Of a stretch of DNA of 64,000 nucleotides, positions 42,237 to 53,186 are shown piece after piece. The position numbers and the translations under genes are program-made. This DNA comes from Pseudorasbora parva (lineage: Eukaryota; Chordata; Actinopteri; Cypriniformes; Gobionidae). Below the pieces are notes generated by a model. It did no database searches. It saw only the letters and a program-made list of their open reading frames with translations, and was not told the DNA's origin. Numbering within the stretch: position 1 is the first letter of the stretch; every line of letters begins with the position of its first letter. The stretch covers positions 15,206,713-15,270,712 of the forward strand of contig NC_090178.1 of the NCBI RefSeq assembly GCF_024679245.1. The letters run 5' to 3'.

Positions 42237-42446
42237 CACTGTAAAAAAAAAAAAAAGGCTCAATTGAAAATTTTCAAGCGACTGATCACATCTAAATTTT
42301 TCCGTTGGCCGAATTAAAATTCTGTGAAATGATGGAATTTAATTCACAGAAATTCAATTCGGCTAACTGAAAAATGTAGATGTGATCAGTCACTTAAAAA
42401 TATTCAATTGGAGCCATTTATTAATTTTTTTTTTTTTTTTACAGTG
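42237..42446. mobile_element. Foldback MITE (CACTGTAAAAA ends)
   Basis: A 210-base near-palindrome flanked by TA. Left arm CACTGTAAAAA..., GGCTCAATTGAAAATTTTCA, CTGATCACATCTA; right arm the inverse (TAGATGTGATCAG, TTCAATTGGAGCC, TTTTTTACAGTG). Almost the whole element can fold. Confidence 0.85.
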
Positions 42447-43442
42447 TATGGTTATGTGACATAACAGCATTTTTAGATTTTTAAAAATAACTATTGTGAA
42501 TCTGTTAAACTGGTTTTAAACATGCTCATAATAATGAAACATCCGGCAGTAATATGTTTTAGTTGCTTTTTATTTCTCTAAACAAAAGCGTTCTTGAACT
42601 ATTGTGTGCTTGTTCAAAATGTCCACAAGATGGCAGTGTAACACTGAACGTACAATCAGAATATGAAAAGTCAAACATTTGCATAAGGTAATGTGTGATC
42701 ACCAATATAAAGATAATTTATGATTGCAAATATATTGTACAAACAATGCATTATCTATAACTTTAAAACAAATAATAAATACCCTAATAAAGTATAGCCT
42801 TGTGTATACACTTACAAAGATCTAGAAAGATTAATAGCCTAGAAACGCTTCATTGCATTAAGCCCCTACTGAAACGTTGATATTTTTTAAGGTGGCCATA
42901 ATGGATTACGCCTTTATGGCCGTGAGATATCACCCCCTCATAAACTCTACAAATAGATCTGACCTTCGCATAATGGAAAAGTGCAATGACTTTTAGCACT
43001 TACTGTCTGCAATAGATTTCATGATGCAAAATGTAGCAAATAAATAAATAAAAGAAAAGATTTGACAGCTCTAAGGTTGGTAACTGTTATTAACTCTTCT
43101 CAAGAATATAAAAGCAATCTGTCAAGTCTCGAGAGAGCACAGAAGCTGTCAAATATTTGTTCATTATTTTTTGTGACATGAATGACACACAAAAGAACAT
43201 ATATAGCAAAACAATAAGAATGAACAAAATGAACTAATCTAAGCTCACAGAACTGCCTCACACAAACATATAAAAAACAACAAGATCTTGAAGAACTGCT
43301 TAAAGTCAACCCGATTTCAAAGCTAATGCATTTTTCATGGAATATTGCATTGTTTATTATAAATGATTTATCCGTGCACATACCAGTATACAAAGTTCTG
43401 TCATGAAACTCTAGATGGCGCAGACCGATAGTTCCTTTACTC

Positions 43443-44075
43443 CAGAGGCGGACAATACACCCTTAGAAATAAAGGTGCCAGGAAGAGCCAAAAATGGGCT
43501 TTCACAGTGATGCCGTAGAAGATCCATTTTTCTTTAGACTATAAAATAGTTCTTTAGACAATACAATTGTTAGAAAAAAAATGTTTTTTTTTTTTAAAGA
43601 ACCTTCCACAAAACCTTTTATGGCATCACTATGAAACCCCATTTTTGGTTCTTCCTGGCACCTTTATTTTTAAGGGTGTAGTGAAGGATTTTTTTTTACT
43701 TTAAAAGTCCATTTTCTATTTTTCAAGTATGTACTTTATCAATGTTCTTCTGTGGAAACTTTACTGCACTATGTTTCATATTGAATATCATTTAATACTT
43801 AATTACATTAAAATGTAGTGTTGTATACTTTTACACAAATAAAAGTCATTTAAATTTTACTCGAGTACAAGTGAGAAAGTAATATATTTTTAATGTAATT
43901 AAGTATAAAGGCAAAACACTTCTATTTATGAACTGTAGTGCAGTAAAAAGCAACAAATTATGCTTTAAAATGTAGTGAAGTAAAACATTTCAGAAGAAAA
44001 ACACTGATAAAATATATACTTCAAAAGTTTACTTAGTAGAAAATAAAAATACTTTACTGTACTGTCCGCCTCTGC
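43443..44075. mobile_element. Non-autonomous hAT-like element with nested MITE
   Basis: Ends CAGAGGCGGACA and TGTCCGCCTCTG, flanked by CTTTACTC (43435-43442) and CTTAACTC (44076-44083), an 8-base duplication with one mismatch. The right half has tracts such as CTCGAGTACAAG and AAGTAAAACATTTCAGAAG. Contains a 221-base MITE at 43458-43678. Confidence 0.85.
43458..43678. mobile_element. Short MITE with CACCCTTA ends
   Basis: Inverted ends CACCCTTAGAAATAAAGG and its complement CCTTTATTTTTAAGGGTG, flanked by TA. Inner motifs CCAAAAATGGG and AAAGAACC. Lies 15 bases inside the left end of the hAT-like element. Confidence 0.85.
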
Positions 44076-44083
44076 TTAACTCA

Positions 44084-45260
44084 ATCACATAATTTTCTAT
44101 AGGCACAGCCGATTCCTTCTTTATCCGTGGCCATTCTAATACTTAATCAGCAAACGCTCCACCTTCCCCAGCTCCACCTGGATAGATCTGCTATTCATGT
44201 ATGCTATATTGTACAGCAGCAGCTTGTCTTACTCGCTCACAACAGTGTGTCGTGTATGTATTGGCAGTAGCAAGTACTATACTTGCCAATCAGAAGCGTA
44301 TCAGATCAACATTAGCTACGTTTACATTTTTGCTTGTCTGAATGAATTGATTCCGATGGATGAATCTGACCGTAATGCTTACGTGAATGCTAAATAAAGT
44401 GATCGGATTGATGTGTGGGTTTATATGTCACAAGCTTCTGAACAGATTTAATCTTTTGATCAAATATACGAGTATCCCGCTGTTTTTGCATACTTTACTT
44501 TAAAAAGCAGGCTTATGTTATATCTGTTTGTTATATCTATTTCAATATATGTTATATCTATTTGTTATATCTATTTCAATATATGTTATATCTATTTCGA
44601 GTCCTTATTAGAGACGACTAGACGACACACCTATGGACCATTGGCTGAACGTCTGATGCATATGGCACACTTTTCTGGAAAACACTTCAGGAGTTCCAAA
44701 GTTGTCATCTGATTGGTTGAATTCTACAGCATATCCGCAAGACGTGTGTGTTGTATTCATTAACGGTCCACCTGGAAACAAATGCTGTGATGCCAAACTC
44801 ACTCGAGAAAGAAAACTGCCTTAATGTTTACAACGGTGACAATGAACGCTTCCTGGGATCAACTTAATGCTGGATTTTCAAAATGATGTGAAGTTTACGG
44901 CTCCATTGTTGCAGTAAACTTGAACAACTTTCATGAATGATTAATTTATAGATGCAGGGACAACGACTTTACATTTCCCTGAACATGACACGGAACAAAA
45001 CAAATTGTGATTGGTTGCATTACCTGTCAGTCAAACGTCCTTTTGGGCAGTCCTTGACCAATGAAACCGAACCCAGTTCTCCCCTGTATCTCAAGTTACC
45101 AGGTGAGTGTGAGGAGACAGGGCGGTGGAGGAATGCAGAAAAATTGTCGAGGAACATAAGTGAGGCTGGTGGTCAATGAATAAGTCAGGCTATACTTATT
45201 TATATCTTATGTTGATTGATTAGGTAGATCAATTGGACGTGCTCCTCTCGAACCTTGTTA
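44084..45260. other. Intergenic between trhr and tmem74
   Basis: No gene. Contains the 34-base tandem repeat at 44517-44600. Confidence 0.5.
44517..44600. repeat. 34-base tandem repeat
   Basis: About 2.5 copies of a 34-base unit containing TTATATCTATTTGTTATATC and TATTTCAATATATG. Confidence 0.85.
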
Positions 45261-45699
45261 ATAAAACGCAGAGGTGGACAGTAACTAAGTACATTTACTT
45301 GAGTACTGTACTTAAGTACACTTTTTGAGTATCTGTACTTTACTGGAGTATTATTTTTTCTGGAAACTTATGACTTTTACCTCACTACATTTTAAAGACA
45401 AATATCGTACTTTTTACTCCACTACATTTCTGTCAAGGTCGAAAGTCGTTTCTGTAGCAGCTCTGAAAGTCGGTGGATTTTTTTTCTTTTTTAAAAAGTT
45501 TTTTTTGTTGTTGTTGTTGTTGCAGACAGTCTATCAGTAATCTCTCTTATAGGGTCATATACATTTTCCCAACATGTTTTGAACACTGATCTGTTCATAG
45601 CAAAATGGAAGAAGACGGTTCTTCGGCACAAGTCATTATTCAACTTCGGCACAAGTCATTATTCAACATTATTCATATTTTAACTTTCATTATTCAAAT

Positions 45700-46530
45700 C
45701 AATTGACTGATTGTTAGGCTGCATTAACTAGGTCAGCCGGAACCGGGAACACTTCCCATAACACCTGATGTACTCGTTACATCATAAAAAGAGTGGCATC
45801 TACGCTAATGTTAGTCTCTCTGTTTATCCCAAGGTTTATCCCGGATCTGGGCCCTGTCCGGATCGGATGGTGGACCTGCCTGGACATGACCAACGCATCC
45901 TGGAGTTTCTGCTGAGCCGTGTCAAATGGTGTCTCCTCCGAATTTGCCTCACTGGCACAACATGCTCAAAACCCGTCTTCGGCGCAATAATTCCGATCTT
46001 TCATGTATTCATACTCTTGTGTAATCGACGCCCCATCCTAAATAAATCCGTCTCTTCCGTGATACCCTGAAATTTTGAATATTCCAATCTAATATGATTT
46101 CTGACCTGTAAGGTTGCCAGAATAATAATCTTACACGGTGTGTTAATAGGCCAGATGAGAACTGGCACCCCGACTGAGTCTGGTTTCTCCCAAGGTTTAT
46201 TTTTCTCCATCACGCCCTGATGGAGTTTTGGTTCCTTGCCACTGTTGCCTTTGGCTTGGCTTGCTCAGTTGGGGACACTAAAATTATGATTAAAGTTATT
46301 CAACTAATTATACAAATAAAATGTATGCATTAGGTCTTATTTAATTCTATAAACTATAATACTGATCTGCCAACATTGTCGCTATATGATAAATTAAAAT
46401 AAGCTGAACATCACTGTTTTCTCCAGTACGACTGTACAGCCAAATCTAATTTTGTCGCAATATTATCCTGTTTGACACTGTGAAGCTGCTTTGACACAAT
46501 CGTGATTGTAAAAGCGCTATATAAATAAAG

Positions 46531-46610
<80 letters not shown>

Positions 46611-46612
46611 CA
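45700..46612 (+). mobile_element. L2-like LINE 3' UTR with (TGAT)n tail
   Basis: Homologous to the 3' UTR of the fragment at 26030-27170. It contains the fish motif GATGGAGTTTTGGTTCCTTG, ends AAAGCGCTATATAAATAAAG (tail 46511-46530) and runs into about 20 copies of TTGA/GATT repeat (46530-46612). Strongly 5'-truncated. It is nested in the hAT-like element 45269-47139. Confidence 0.75.
46523..46612. repeat. (TGAT)n microsatellite
   Basis: About 20 units directly after the AAAGCGCTATATAAAT tail of a LINE; grown from its 3' repeat. Confidence 0.95.
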
Positions 46613-47147
46613 AGTGTGTGCACCCATAGCAATACTTTGAAAGTATGTTTCAGTAAAAAAAAAAAAAAATCAGATTAGTTTAGGTGGCATACACTTGATC
46701 CATGTCTTATAAAATATTAACAATATAAACGTCTGGGAGAAAGAGAAGATTAAAGTTGGGAGAATATCGTAAGTGTATCACTGTATTGGATCCATGCATT
46801 TGGCCTTAAAGTGACAGCAGCTTTATAAAGAGCTGTGTAACTTTTCTACAAGTATTTAAATTAGTATAAGTTAGTCATTATGCTAGTACGTCAGATGGAG
46901 CATCACTGACTGGCTTAAACCATGATGACAGTGTGCATTTATACAACAATAATAAAATAATTCATTGGCATAAAAAAGGAAATTTACGTTGATACTTAGT
47001 ACTTTTGAAAACAAACTTCTGTAATTTTACTTAAGTAAAAATCTGTTTTTACAACTTTCACTTGTAACGCAGTAATATTTGACCAGTAGTACTTTTACTT
47101 TTAGTCAAGTAATGAAGTTGTGTACTTTGTCCACCTCTGATAAAACG

Positions 47148-48763
47148 TCATATGAACTGTTGTGCTGTGCAGTATATATTTATCAAGCAGTAAAAACGGC
47201 CTTTCCCGCTCCCAAAACCAGTCGACTGTGGATGAGACAAAACAACAACCGGTGGGACGCTGTCCTGCTCCACGTCACAGGCGATGAGTGGTAAGAGAAT
47301 TTTAGAAAATTTACATTTATGCATTTGGCAGACGCTTTTATCCAAAGCGACTTACATTGCATTTTAAGGTACGCATTTTACATTTTAGAATGACAGGACA
47401 CTGTTCTTGACACTTTATTTAACAAAAAGAACAGCTTGTTCCGCGTGTCAAATGTCACTGCACGTGTGTAGTACTCTCCAGTTTCAGTTTTCAAATATGA
47501 TCAAGTGCGTTGATCAATACTAGTTTGTTACAACCCCCCAATCCGAAGGGTCCATGTAAACGCAGCTATTTTCATATCAATATACCATGCCAAACATGAC
47601 AGAGCATTTATCTTTAAGTTCATGTGCCCTCATAATCTTTAATCAAAATATCTCCACCTCCCACTTGCAACTCTTCTGTTTACTGGAGTGCGGGCGAGGC
47701 AACCTGCCAATCACATGAGTTCGACCAACAGCAAACCACAACAATATAATTAATGTCCTGCGGTCAAAATCAAATCCCGCCCTTTCGCAACTTCTGTTTC
47801 AGGCTGACTTGAATGCTCCAAAGCTAAAAGGTCTGCACTGATAAAGCTGTAGCTTTTTTCAACTTCCTCAAAAATGTTTGTATAAATAATGTCACAAGGT
47901 AAGGCAAATAACTCTACCATGTTATACATCGTAGCTCAAGGCACAATAACTCAAAGGTTAATCACAGGGATTTGTCTCTCATCATAAATACACAGAAGAC
48001 TGTTAAGACCTGTGCATCCTCAATAGACTCAGTTAAGTGTCAATAATGGCTCTCCTCTGGGTGTAAACCTCCTGACTTCTGCAGGTGAAATCAAACTTGG
48101 CAAGCTTTCCCGGGCTCGGATCAATCTGTATCCTTATAACCCTTGAAACAAACTGGCTAAACGCAAGCACTATCAGTTCTGATATAACCAAAGCAAACTG
48201 ACTTTAAAACAAACACCATATTGCAGAGGAACATTGTAAATAGAACGTGAAAGGGGCCTATATTTAGTGTTTTATTTATTTATATATTTTATTTATTTTA
48301 TTTTTTGTGGCAGTTGCGATAAACATATAATTGAACAGACACTTCCCCTCTCGCTTGCTTCGGCATTACGCACTGCACAACCTGCCCTTACTGACGCTCT
48401 CGGTCGCGCATTAGGGTTACCACGGTCTCAGACCATATCAGCCTGTTCAGCCCTGGGCGGTGCAACACCTCTGTCAGCTCTGCAGTTATGCACACAAGGG
48501 AAAGGATTTTTATATATCACACAAATTACCACGGACACATCCTTGGCTTCGCACCAAACGAAAACTCGTTAATTTTCATCTCTGAGATCTAAACCCTGCT
48601 GCGAGAGGAGCGTTTTTACTCAAGAAGGACATTTAAAACGGCATAATTTTAACTTTACAGAATTTTCTTTCTCTGGAATACTGAAACATGACCTTTTTGC
48701 GCGCGTCCTGGGCAGCTGAAAACTGATTTTTGCGCAAACAAAGGAAACAACCCATAGTGGAGC
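47148..48763 (+). promoter_or_regulatory. trhr upstream region and probable 5' UTR
   Basis: Non-coding stretch before the trhr ATG. The last 150 bases before the ATG (GCGCGCGTCC, TTTGCGCAAAC) carry no upstream open frame joined to the receptor and are probably 5' UTR. I cannot place the transcription start. At 47322-47375 there is a short copy of the teleost repeat containing GCAGACGCTTTTATCCAAAG, a SINE-type piece seen in many fish genomes. Confidence 0.4.
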
Positions 48764-49540
48764 ATGGAGAACAGCACTGTATTCAAATTTAACAACAGCA
48801 CTACTTCCACATGGACTGATTATAGTGTCGAATACAAGGTCGCGAGCATCTTATTGGTGATCCTTATTTGTGGAGTTGGAATTGTCGGCAACGTTATGGT
48901 CATTCTTGTGGTCTTAACGACCAAGCACATGCGTACCCCAACTAACTGTTACTTGGTGAGCCTGGCAGTTGCCGACCTCATGGTCCTGACTGCAGCGGGG
49001 CTGCCCAACATCACCGAGAGTCTGTTCGGTGGCCATTGGGTGTACGGATACGCCGGGTGCCTCTCCATCACTTATTTTCAGTACCTGGGTATCAACGCGT
49101 CCTCCTGCTCCATCACAGCATTCACCATTGAACGCTACATTGCCATTTGCCACCCGATAAAAGCGCAGTTTATGTGCACCATCTCCAGAGCCAAGAAGAT
49201 CATTATTCTCGTTTGGGTTTTAACTTCCCTCTATTGCGTTATGTGGTTTTATCTTTCCGACACGACAGAGGTCGTTTTTGACAACGCTGTCGTCTTGACA
49301 TGCGCCTACAAAGTATCCAGAAACATGTATCTGCCCATATATTTCACAGACTACGCGGTGTTCTACGTTATCCCGCTTTTGCTAGCCACCGTTTTATACG
49401 GATTGATCGCAAGAATTCTTTTCCTCAACCCACTGCCGTCGGATCCCAAGGAAAGTCGTAGAAACTGGAAAAAGGAGTCGTCGGTGCATGGGAACTCCAG
49501 GAGTTCCTCCAGCAGCACGACTGCTGCTTCTCGGAGACAG
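48764..49540 (+). CDS. trhr: Thyrotropin-releasing hormone receptor, coding exon 1
   Basis: Encodes residues 1-259 of a class A GPCR that binds TRH at the plasma membrane and, in the known family, signals through Gq/phospholipase C. Seen here: N-glycosylation sites in the N-terminus (N3, N10 and N11 region), TM1 about 27-51, TM2 about 61-84 with D71, C99 and C180 placed for the extracellular disulfide, TM3 with the E-R-Y form of the DRY motif at 123-125, TM4 about 145-164 and TM5 about 190-216. Y107 and N111 match the TM3 ligand-contact pair known as Y106/N110 in the human receptor. The ATG context is AGCATGG. The exon ends ...CGGAGACAG followed by GTAAAG, a good donor in phase 0; reading past it meets a stop after three codons. 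Joined to exon 2 the protein is 402 residues, against about 398 in human. It is TRHR1-like rather than TRHR2-like by overall resemblance, but paralogue letter is not decided. Confidence 0.96.
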
Positions 49541-50780
49541 GTAAAGTGTTGATTTTATTCGGGTTATTTAACTTGAATAGCGTATTCTTCTGTGCGTAAT
49601 TGTGCGCATGGGGAGCCTGCAGTTATATGGCAGTATTCACTGCTTTGGAACGTGAATCAGAGTTTAATCATTCTGGTTCTGATTTCTCTAAACGGCTTCT
49701 TTAATGTTCCGTTAGCTATAGCTACGATGATGAAAGAAATTTTGATTGAACGAATTAATGAGTAAATAAATGCATTTCTTATTGCATTTAGTGTAACAAA
49801 TCGGAAATAAATGTAGGCTAATACTTTTTATTAATACATTGAATAATCTTCTTGCAATAAATATTGTTCAAAGACTTTTTAATAATTTTTCAAAGACGTC
49901 TTAGAGACGTTTTTTCATTAATGCACTTCGGTCATTTTCCGTCAGTTTTCGATCCCATGTTTGATGTTTTTGATTCTCATTCAACTCATAATCATTTCTA
50001 TATTGCAGTGTATGTTTTAAAAGAGCCGATTCTTTAGACTCATTCTTTCAAAATTCGGAATACATTGGTCATATTTGATTCACATTAAAGAGTCGGTTCA
50101 TAAGAGTCCATGTTTTTCGGGAATCGGACTACGCAGGTTGCGCTCTAGATTCGGTTGTGGCAATGCAGGAAACATTTATGATCCCGAACCAGAACACATC
50201 AGGCCTTACCAGTTAGAAATTGAATGTATTGTGACGGCTCACACAGCCTCGGGCAAGTAAAGGTCCAAATGCATAGTGAAGCCAGACGCCATTTGATAAA
50301 CTCGGAGCGACTGCACATTGTGTTGTTTTTGTGTTGCCCTGGGGCTCTTGAACTGCCTGGTTGTAAAACACGGCGATAAAACACACCTCTGATGACCTTT
50401 ATAAAATCAAGTCTTAAAGCTATGAATTTGCTCAAGCCCTGCAATTGTTTGTTTCATAAATTATCCGTGACATGTTATGGTGTGTTAACACATTTGGCAA
50501 CAACAGCTGTACCGTGAAAATCATTTTGATACTGTTGCAAAAGTCAAAGATTGAGTGATAAATTAAAATGAGCATGCTGGTACCTCTTTAATTAAAAAAC
50601 AGGTATCCTTTTACCATGTCACACATTTTCACAGATGTTCACACATTCGTCTTACACGCTATTTAGTTGTATTGAGAGAGAAAAACCCAGCAACATACAT
50701 TTTGTAAAGTAATTAATGGTGCAAAATAAATACAAAACTGCAAAACCTATTTTTCATTTAAACACTTTTGAGGCTTAGGC

Positions 50781-50838
<58 letters not shown>

Positions 50839-50969
50839 TAATAGCCTAATATAATATAATTATTTTGATTGTTTAAATGAGAAGAGATTGAAGAAAATTT
50901 TTGTTCAAATGCAATTATGAGGAATCAGAGCGTTACATACGAGAATGTCTGCCATGCTCTCTGCTGCAG
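49541..50969 (+). other. trhr: trhr intron
   Basis: A 1429-base GT...AG intron between the two coding exons, phase 0. It begins GTAAAG and ends CTGCTGCAG. It contains an (AAT)n microsatellite at about 50781-50836 and no recognisable mobile element of size, unlike the surrounding intergenic DNA. Confidence 0.9.
50781..50836. repeat. (AAT)n microsatellite in trhr intron
   Basis: About 18 units. Confidence 0.95.
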
Positions 50970-51401
50970 GTGACAAAAATGCTGGCAGTGGTGGTGATCC
51001 TCTTCGCCTTGCTATGGATGCCCTATCGGACGCTGGTGGTGGTCAACTCCTTCCTCAAGGAGGCCTATCTGGACACCTGGTTCCTTCTGTTCTGCCGTCT
51101 CTGCATTTACATGAACAGCGCCATCAACCCCATCATCTACAATGCCATGTCGCAGAAGTTCCGCGCCGCCTTCCGAAAACTGTGCCACTGCGGGGCCCAG
51201 CGCTCCGAGAAGCCTCCCACGTACAGCGTGGCCCTCACGTACAGTGTCATTAAGGAGACCTCCAATGGAGAAAGCCCAGACCACTACACCACAGAGCTAG
51301 ACGACATCCGGGGAGCCGCAGAAGAGCTCCTGCCTGAGAAGAAGAGGTTATCATTTAAAGAGTCCTCACTAGCTTCTAAAGGCACATTGTCTAGTGCTTA
51401 G
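50970..51401 (+). CDS. trhr: Thyrotropin-releasing hormone receptor, coding exon 2
   Basis: Encodes residues 260-402, starting VTKMLAVVV right after the acceptor CTGCTGCAG. It holds TM6 (about 263-285, with Y278 equivalent to human Y282), TM7 (about 295-317, with R302 equivalent to human R306 and the [10 protein letters not shown] motif), helix 8 with a KLCHC palmitoylation-type cysteine pair, and a Ser/Thr-rich tail ending ...TLSSA before TAG. The tail keeps the vertebrate TRHR pattern ([22 protein letters not shown]), which confirms family assignment. The intron position at the start of TM6 agrees with the known vertebrate TRHR gene structure. The exon is strikingly GC-rich compared with the AT-rich intron before it. 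No frameshift or internal stop, so the gene looks functional. Confidence 0.96.
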   Translation: MTKMLAVVVILFALLWMPYRTLVVVNSFLKEAYLDTWFLLFCRLCIYMNSAINPIIYNAMSQKFRAAFRKLCHCGAQRSEKPPTYSVALTYSVIKETSNGESPDHYTTELDDIRGAAEELLPEKKRLSFKESSLASKGTLSSA

Positions 51402-52610
51402 CTCCTTGTTGGTGTGTGTTGATTAGGTTGCTTAATTCACAGTTACACAGTGCCTCAGAGTGGCATATATTGGGGTGGCCGCCACATGAAAACAGCATTT
51501 TGACAATTTCAGACTTTAATTTGCAGATATGAAACAAAGCATATTTATTCATAACTTTCCAAACTAGACTAGAATTTCGGCTGAAGACCAAAATAGGCCT
51601 ATTCCAGTCCTGTGCAGGTGGGCAATCACGGACAGACGATTGAATGGCTGATTGAACATGACAGGTGATAGATTTGGAGGTGACTGAGCGTGTGAGCTCA
51701 GGGGTGAATTCTTTGGTACTTCTTCCACTCTGAAGATTTGTACCACTATGGACTCAAAGCACTACCACTGTGGTCACTGTGGCAACAACCACATGCATCA
51801 CTCTGGAAAACTTGTTCCAGGAACGGTCGCCAAATTGATGCTCACACTGCACTCTGAAAAAATGGACAGTTGATTACTTCTCGAATTCAATCGCAAGCTC
51901 AATTTTACAATTGTAGACTCCTGTATCATGCCAGAGGAGTATAAAATGACCCAATTGTGTCTCAAATGCCCATTTTACACCTAGAACCCTAATATTAGAT
52001 TTGAGGGTGTTGTAGAATCAGCAATCCACGATTGACACCCACTTTCCACATTTATCAGTCTAAAACCAGAGTAAACGTGTATTTTGCTTTTGTCACATAT
52101 ATTGTGAATAGAATCCGTTTTCTCACGTGGCATTGATGTCCTAGCAGAGCTCTATTTTGCAGATGGTACACTGCAAAATTATGGAGGAGATGAAGATAAT
52201 TTGTGATTGTGGATGTTTATATCTGTGTCTTTGTGGTATAATGGAAGGCGAAGGTAATTTAACAATTATTTTATGCTGTAAATACCTTGTTTTAGTATCT
52301 GATTTTTTGGAGAAAAAAAAAATTAATATATGTTTTAGCTCTCTATCTGTGGTTTTCAGAAGTTGGTTGCTGTAAAATACCTGCGTGAACATGGATTGTA
52401 ATGTGACATTTTTACCTAACACAACTCAAATGTTTTTTTTCTTTTTTTCTCATAATCAGTGAAGACTTTAGGGGATGAAATGTACAGCTGTTGTGATGTA
52501 AGCAAAAAAGTGTATGTTAGTAACATGTTTTGTGTTTAAATTGCCTTTCTTGCTGTTTTAAAACATGTTTTGTATTTGTATTTTGTACAATAAAGTGATA
52601 GCTATTTGGG
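51402..52610 (+). other. trhr: trhr 3' UTR with poly(A) signal
   Basis: Follows the trhr stop. The first good AATAAA is at 52589-52594 (context GTACAATAAAGTG), followed by a T/G-containing stretch, so the 3' UTR is likely about 1.2 kb. No repeat of recognised type interrupts it, which fits a transcribed region. Confidence 0.55.
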
Positions 52611-53186
52611 AAATTCCTCTTTGCATGCTTTAATTTTTATGGTTAAACATCCTCTAATGACAGAACACTCAGATATTATGCTAATGCAGAAGCTGCAATG
52701 TATGAGAATCTATTTCAATAAATATTTCTACAACGATCCTGCAACATTAAATCCAATCAAATGGATTTCAGCTCATTTCCTTTTCCTCCCCTAGATATTG
52801 TTTTTTGTCACAGATTACGCAGTGACCAAAAACAGCCAAGATGTAAAGTTGTTTATGTTTGAGTATCCTGGTCCAAAGACCTTTTAGGCTCATTCCAATG
52901 CAGAAGCAGTCCGGACCCTCGCTAAGTTATCAAACTGAGCCCATGACGCAGGGCAGATGCTCAGCCAGAAGATGGATGGAGAAGCTCTAGCAGAAGCGCC
53001 TGAACAGACATTTATTACTGTTCCTTCCAGCCCTCCAATTACAATAAATCATCACTCCATATGGAGAAGTGGGTAATCAACAAAGTAGTTTATGATGGGC
53101 AATACATCAAAGAGCCCTAACAAACATTAGAGTGATTGCTGAAAGTGAAATATAATTGTTGGGTTGTGACCACTACGTACCATCTA

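Larger units (their letters stand above)
45269..47139. mobile_element. Non-autonomous hAT-like element with exact 8-bp duplication
   Basis: Inverted ends CAGAGGTGGACA and TGTCCACCTCTG-like (right end TTTGTCCACCTCTG), flanked on both sides by the same 8 bases ATAAAACG (45261-45268, 47140-47147). The ends continue with ACTAAGTACATTTACTTGAG and its inverse-like TACTTTTACTTTTAGTCAAG. 1871 bases, no transposase. Contains a LINE 3' UTR (45700-46612). Confidence 0.88.

Noticed and set aside
44517..44600. CRISPR-like direct repeats
   Set aside because: A simple 34-base tandem repeat in a vertebrate genome, with no unique spacers.
49541..49552. trhr exon 1 reading on as a 262-residue receptor ending VKC
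   Set aside because: This is read-through past a good GTAAAG donor. The true continuation (TM6, TM7, tail) is the exon at 50970.
50901..50969. Coding sequence before trhr exon 2
   Set aside because: Open frame in intron upstream of the CTGCTGCAG acceptor; it has no similarity to the receptor.
51012..51284. A minus-strand gene over trhr exon 2
   Set aside because: Antisense shadow of a GC-rich exon.
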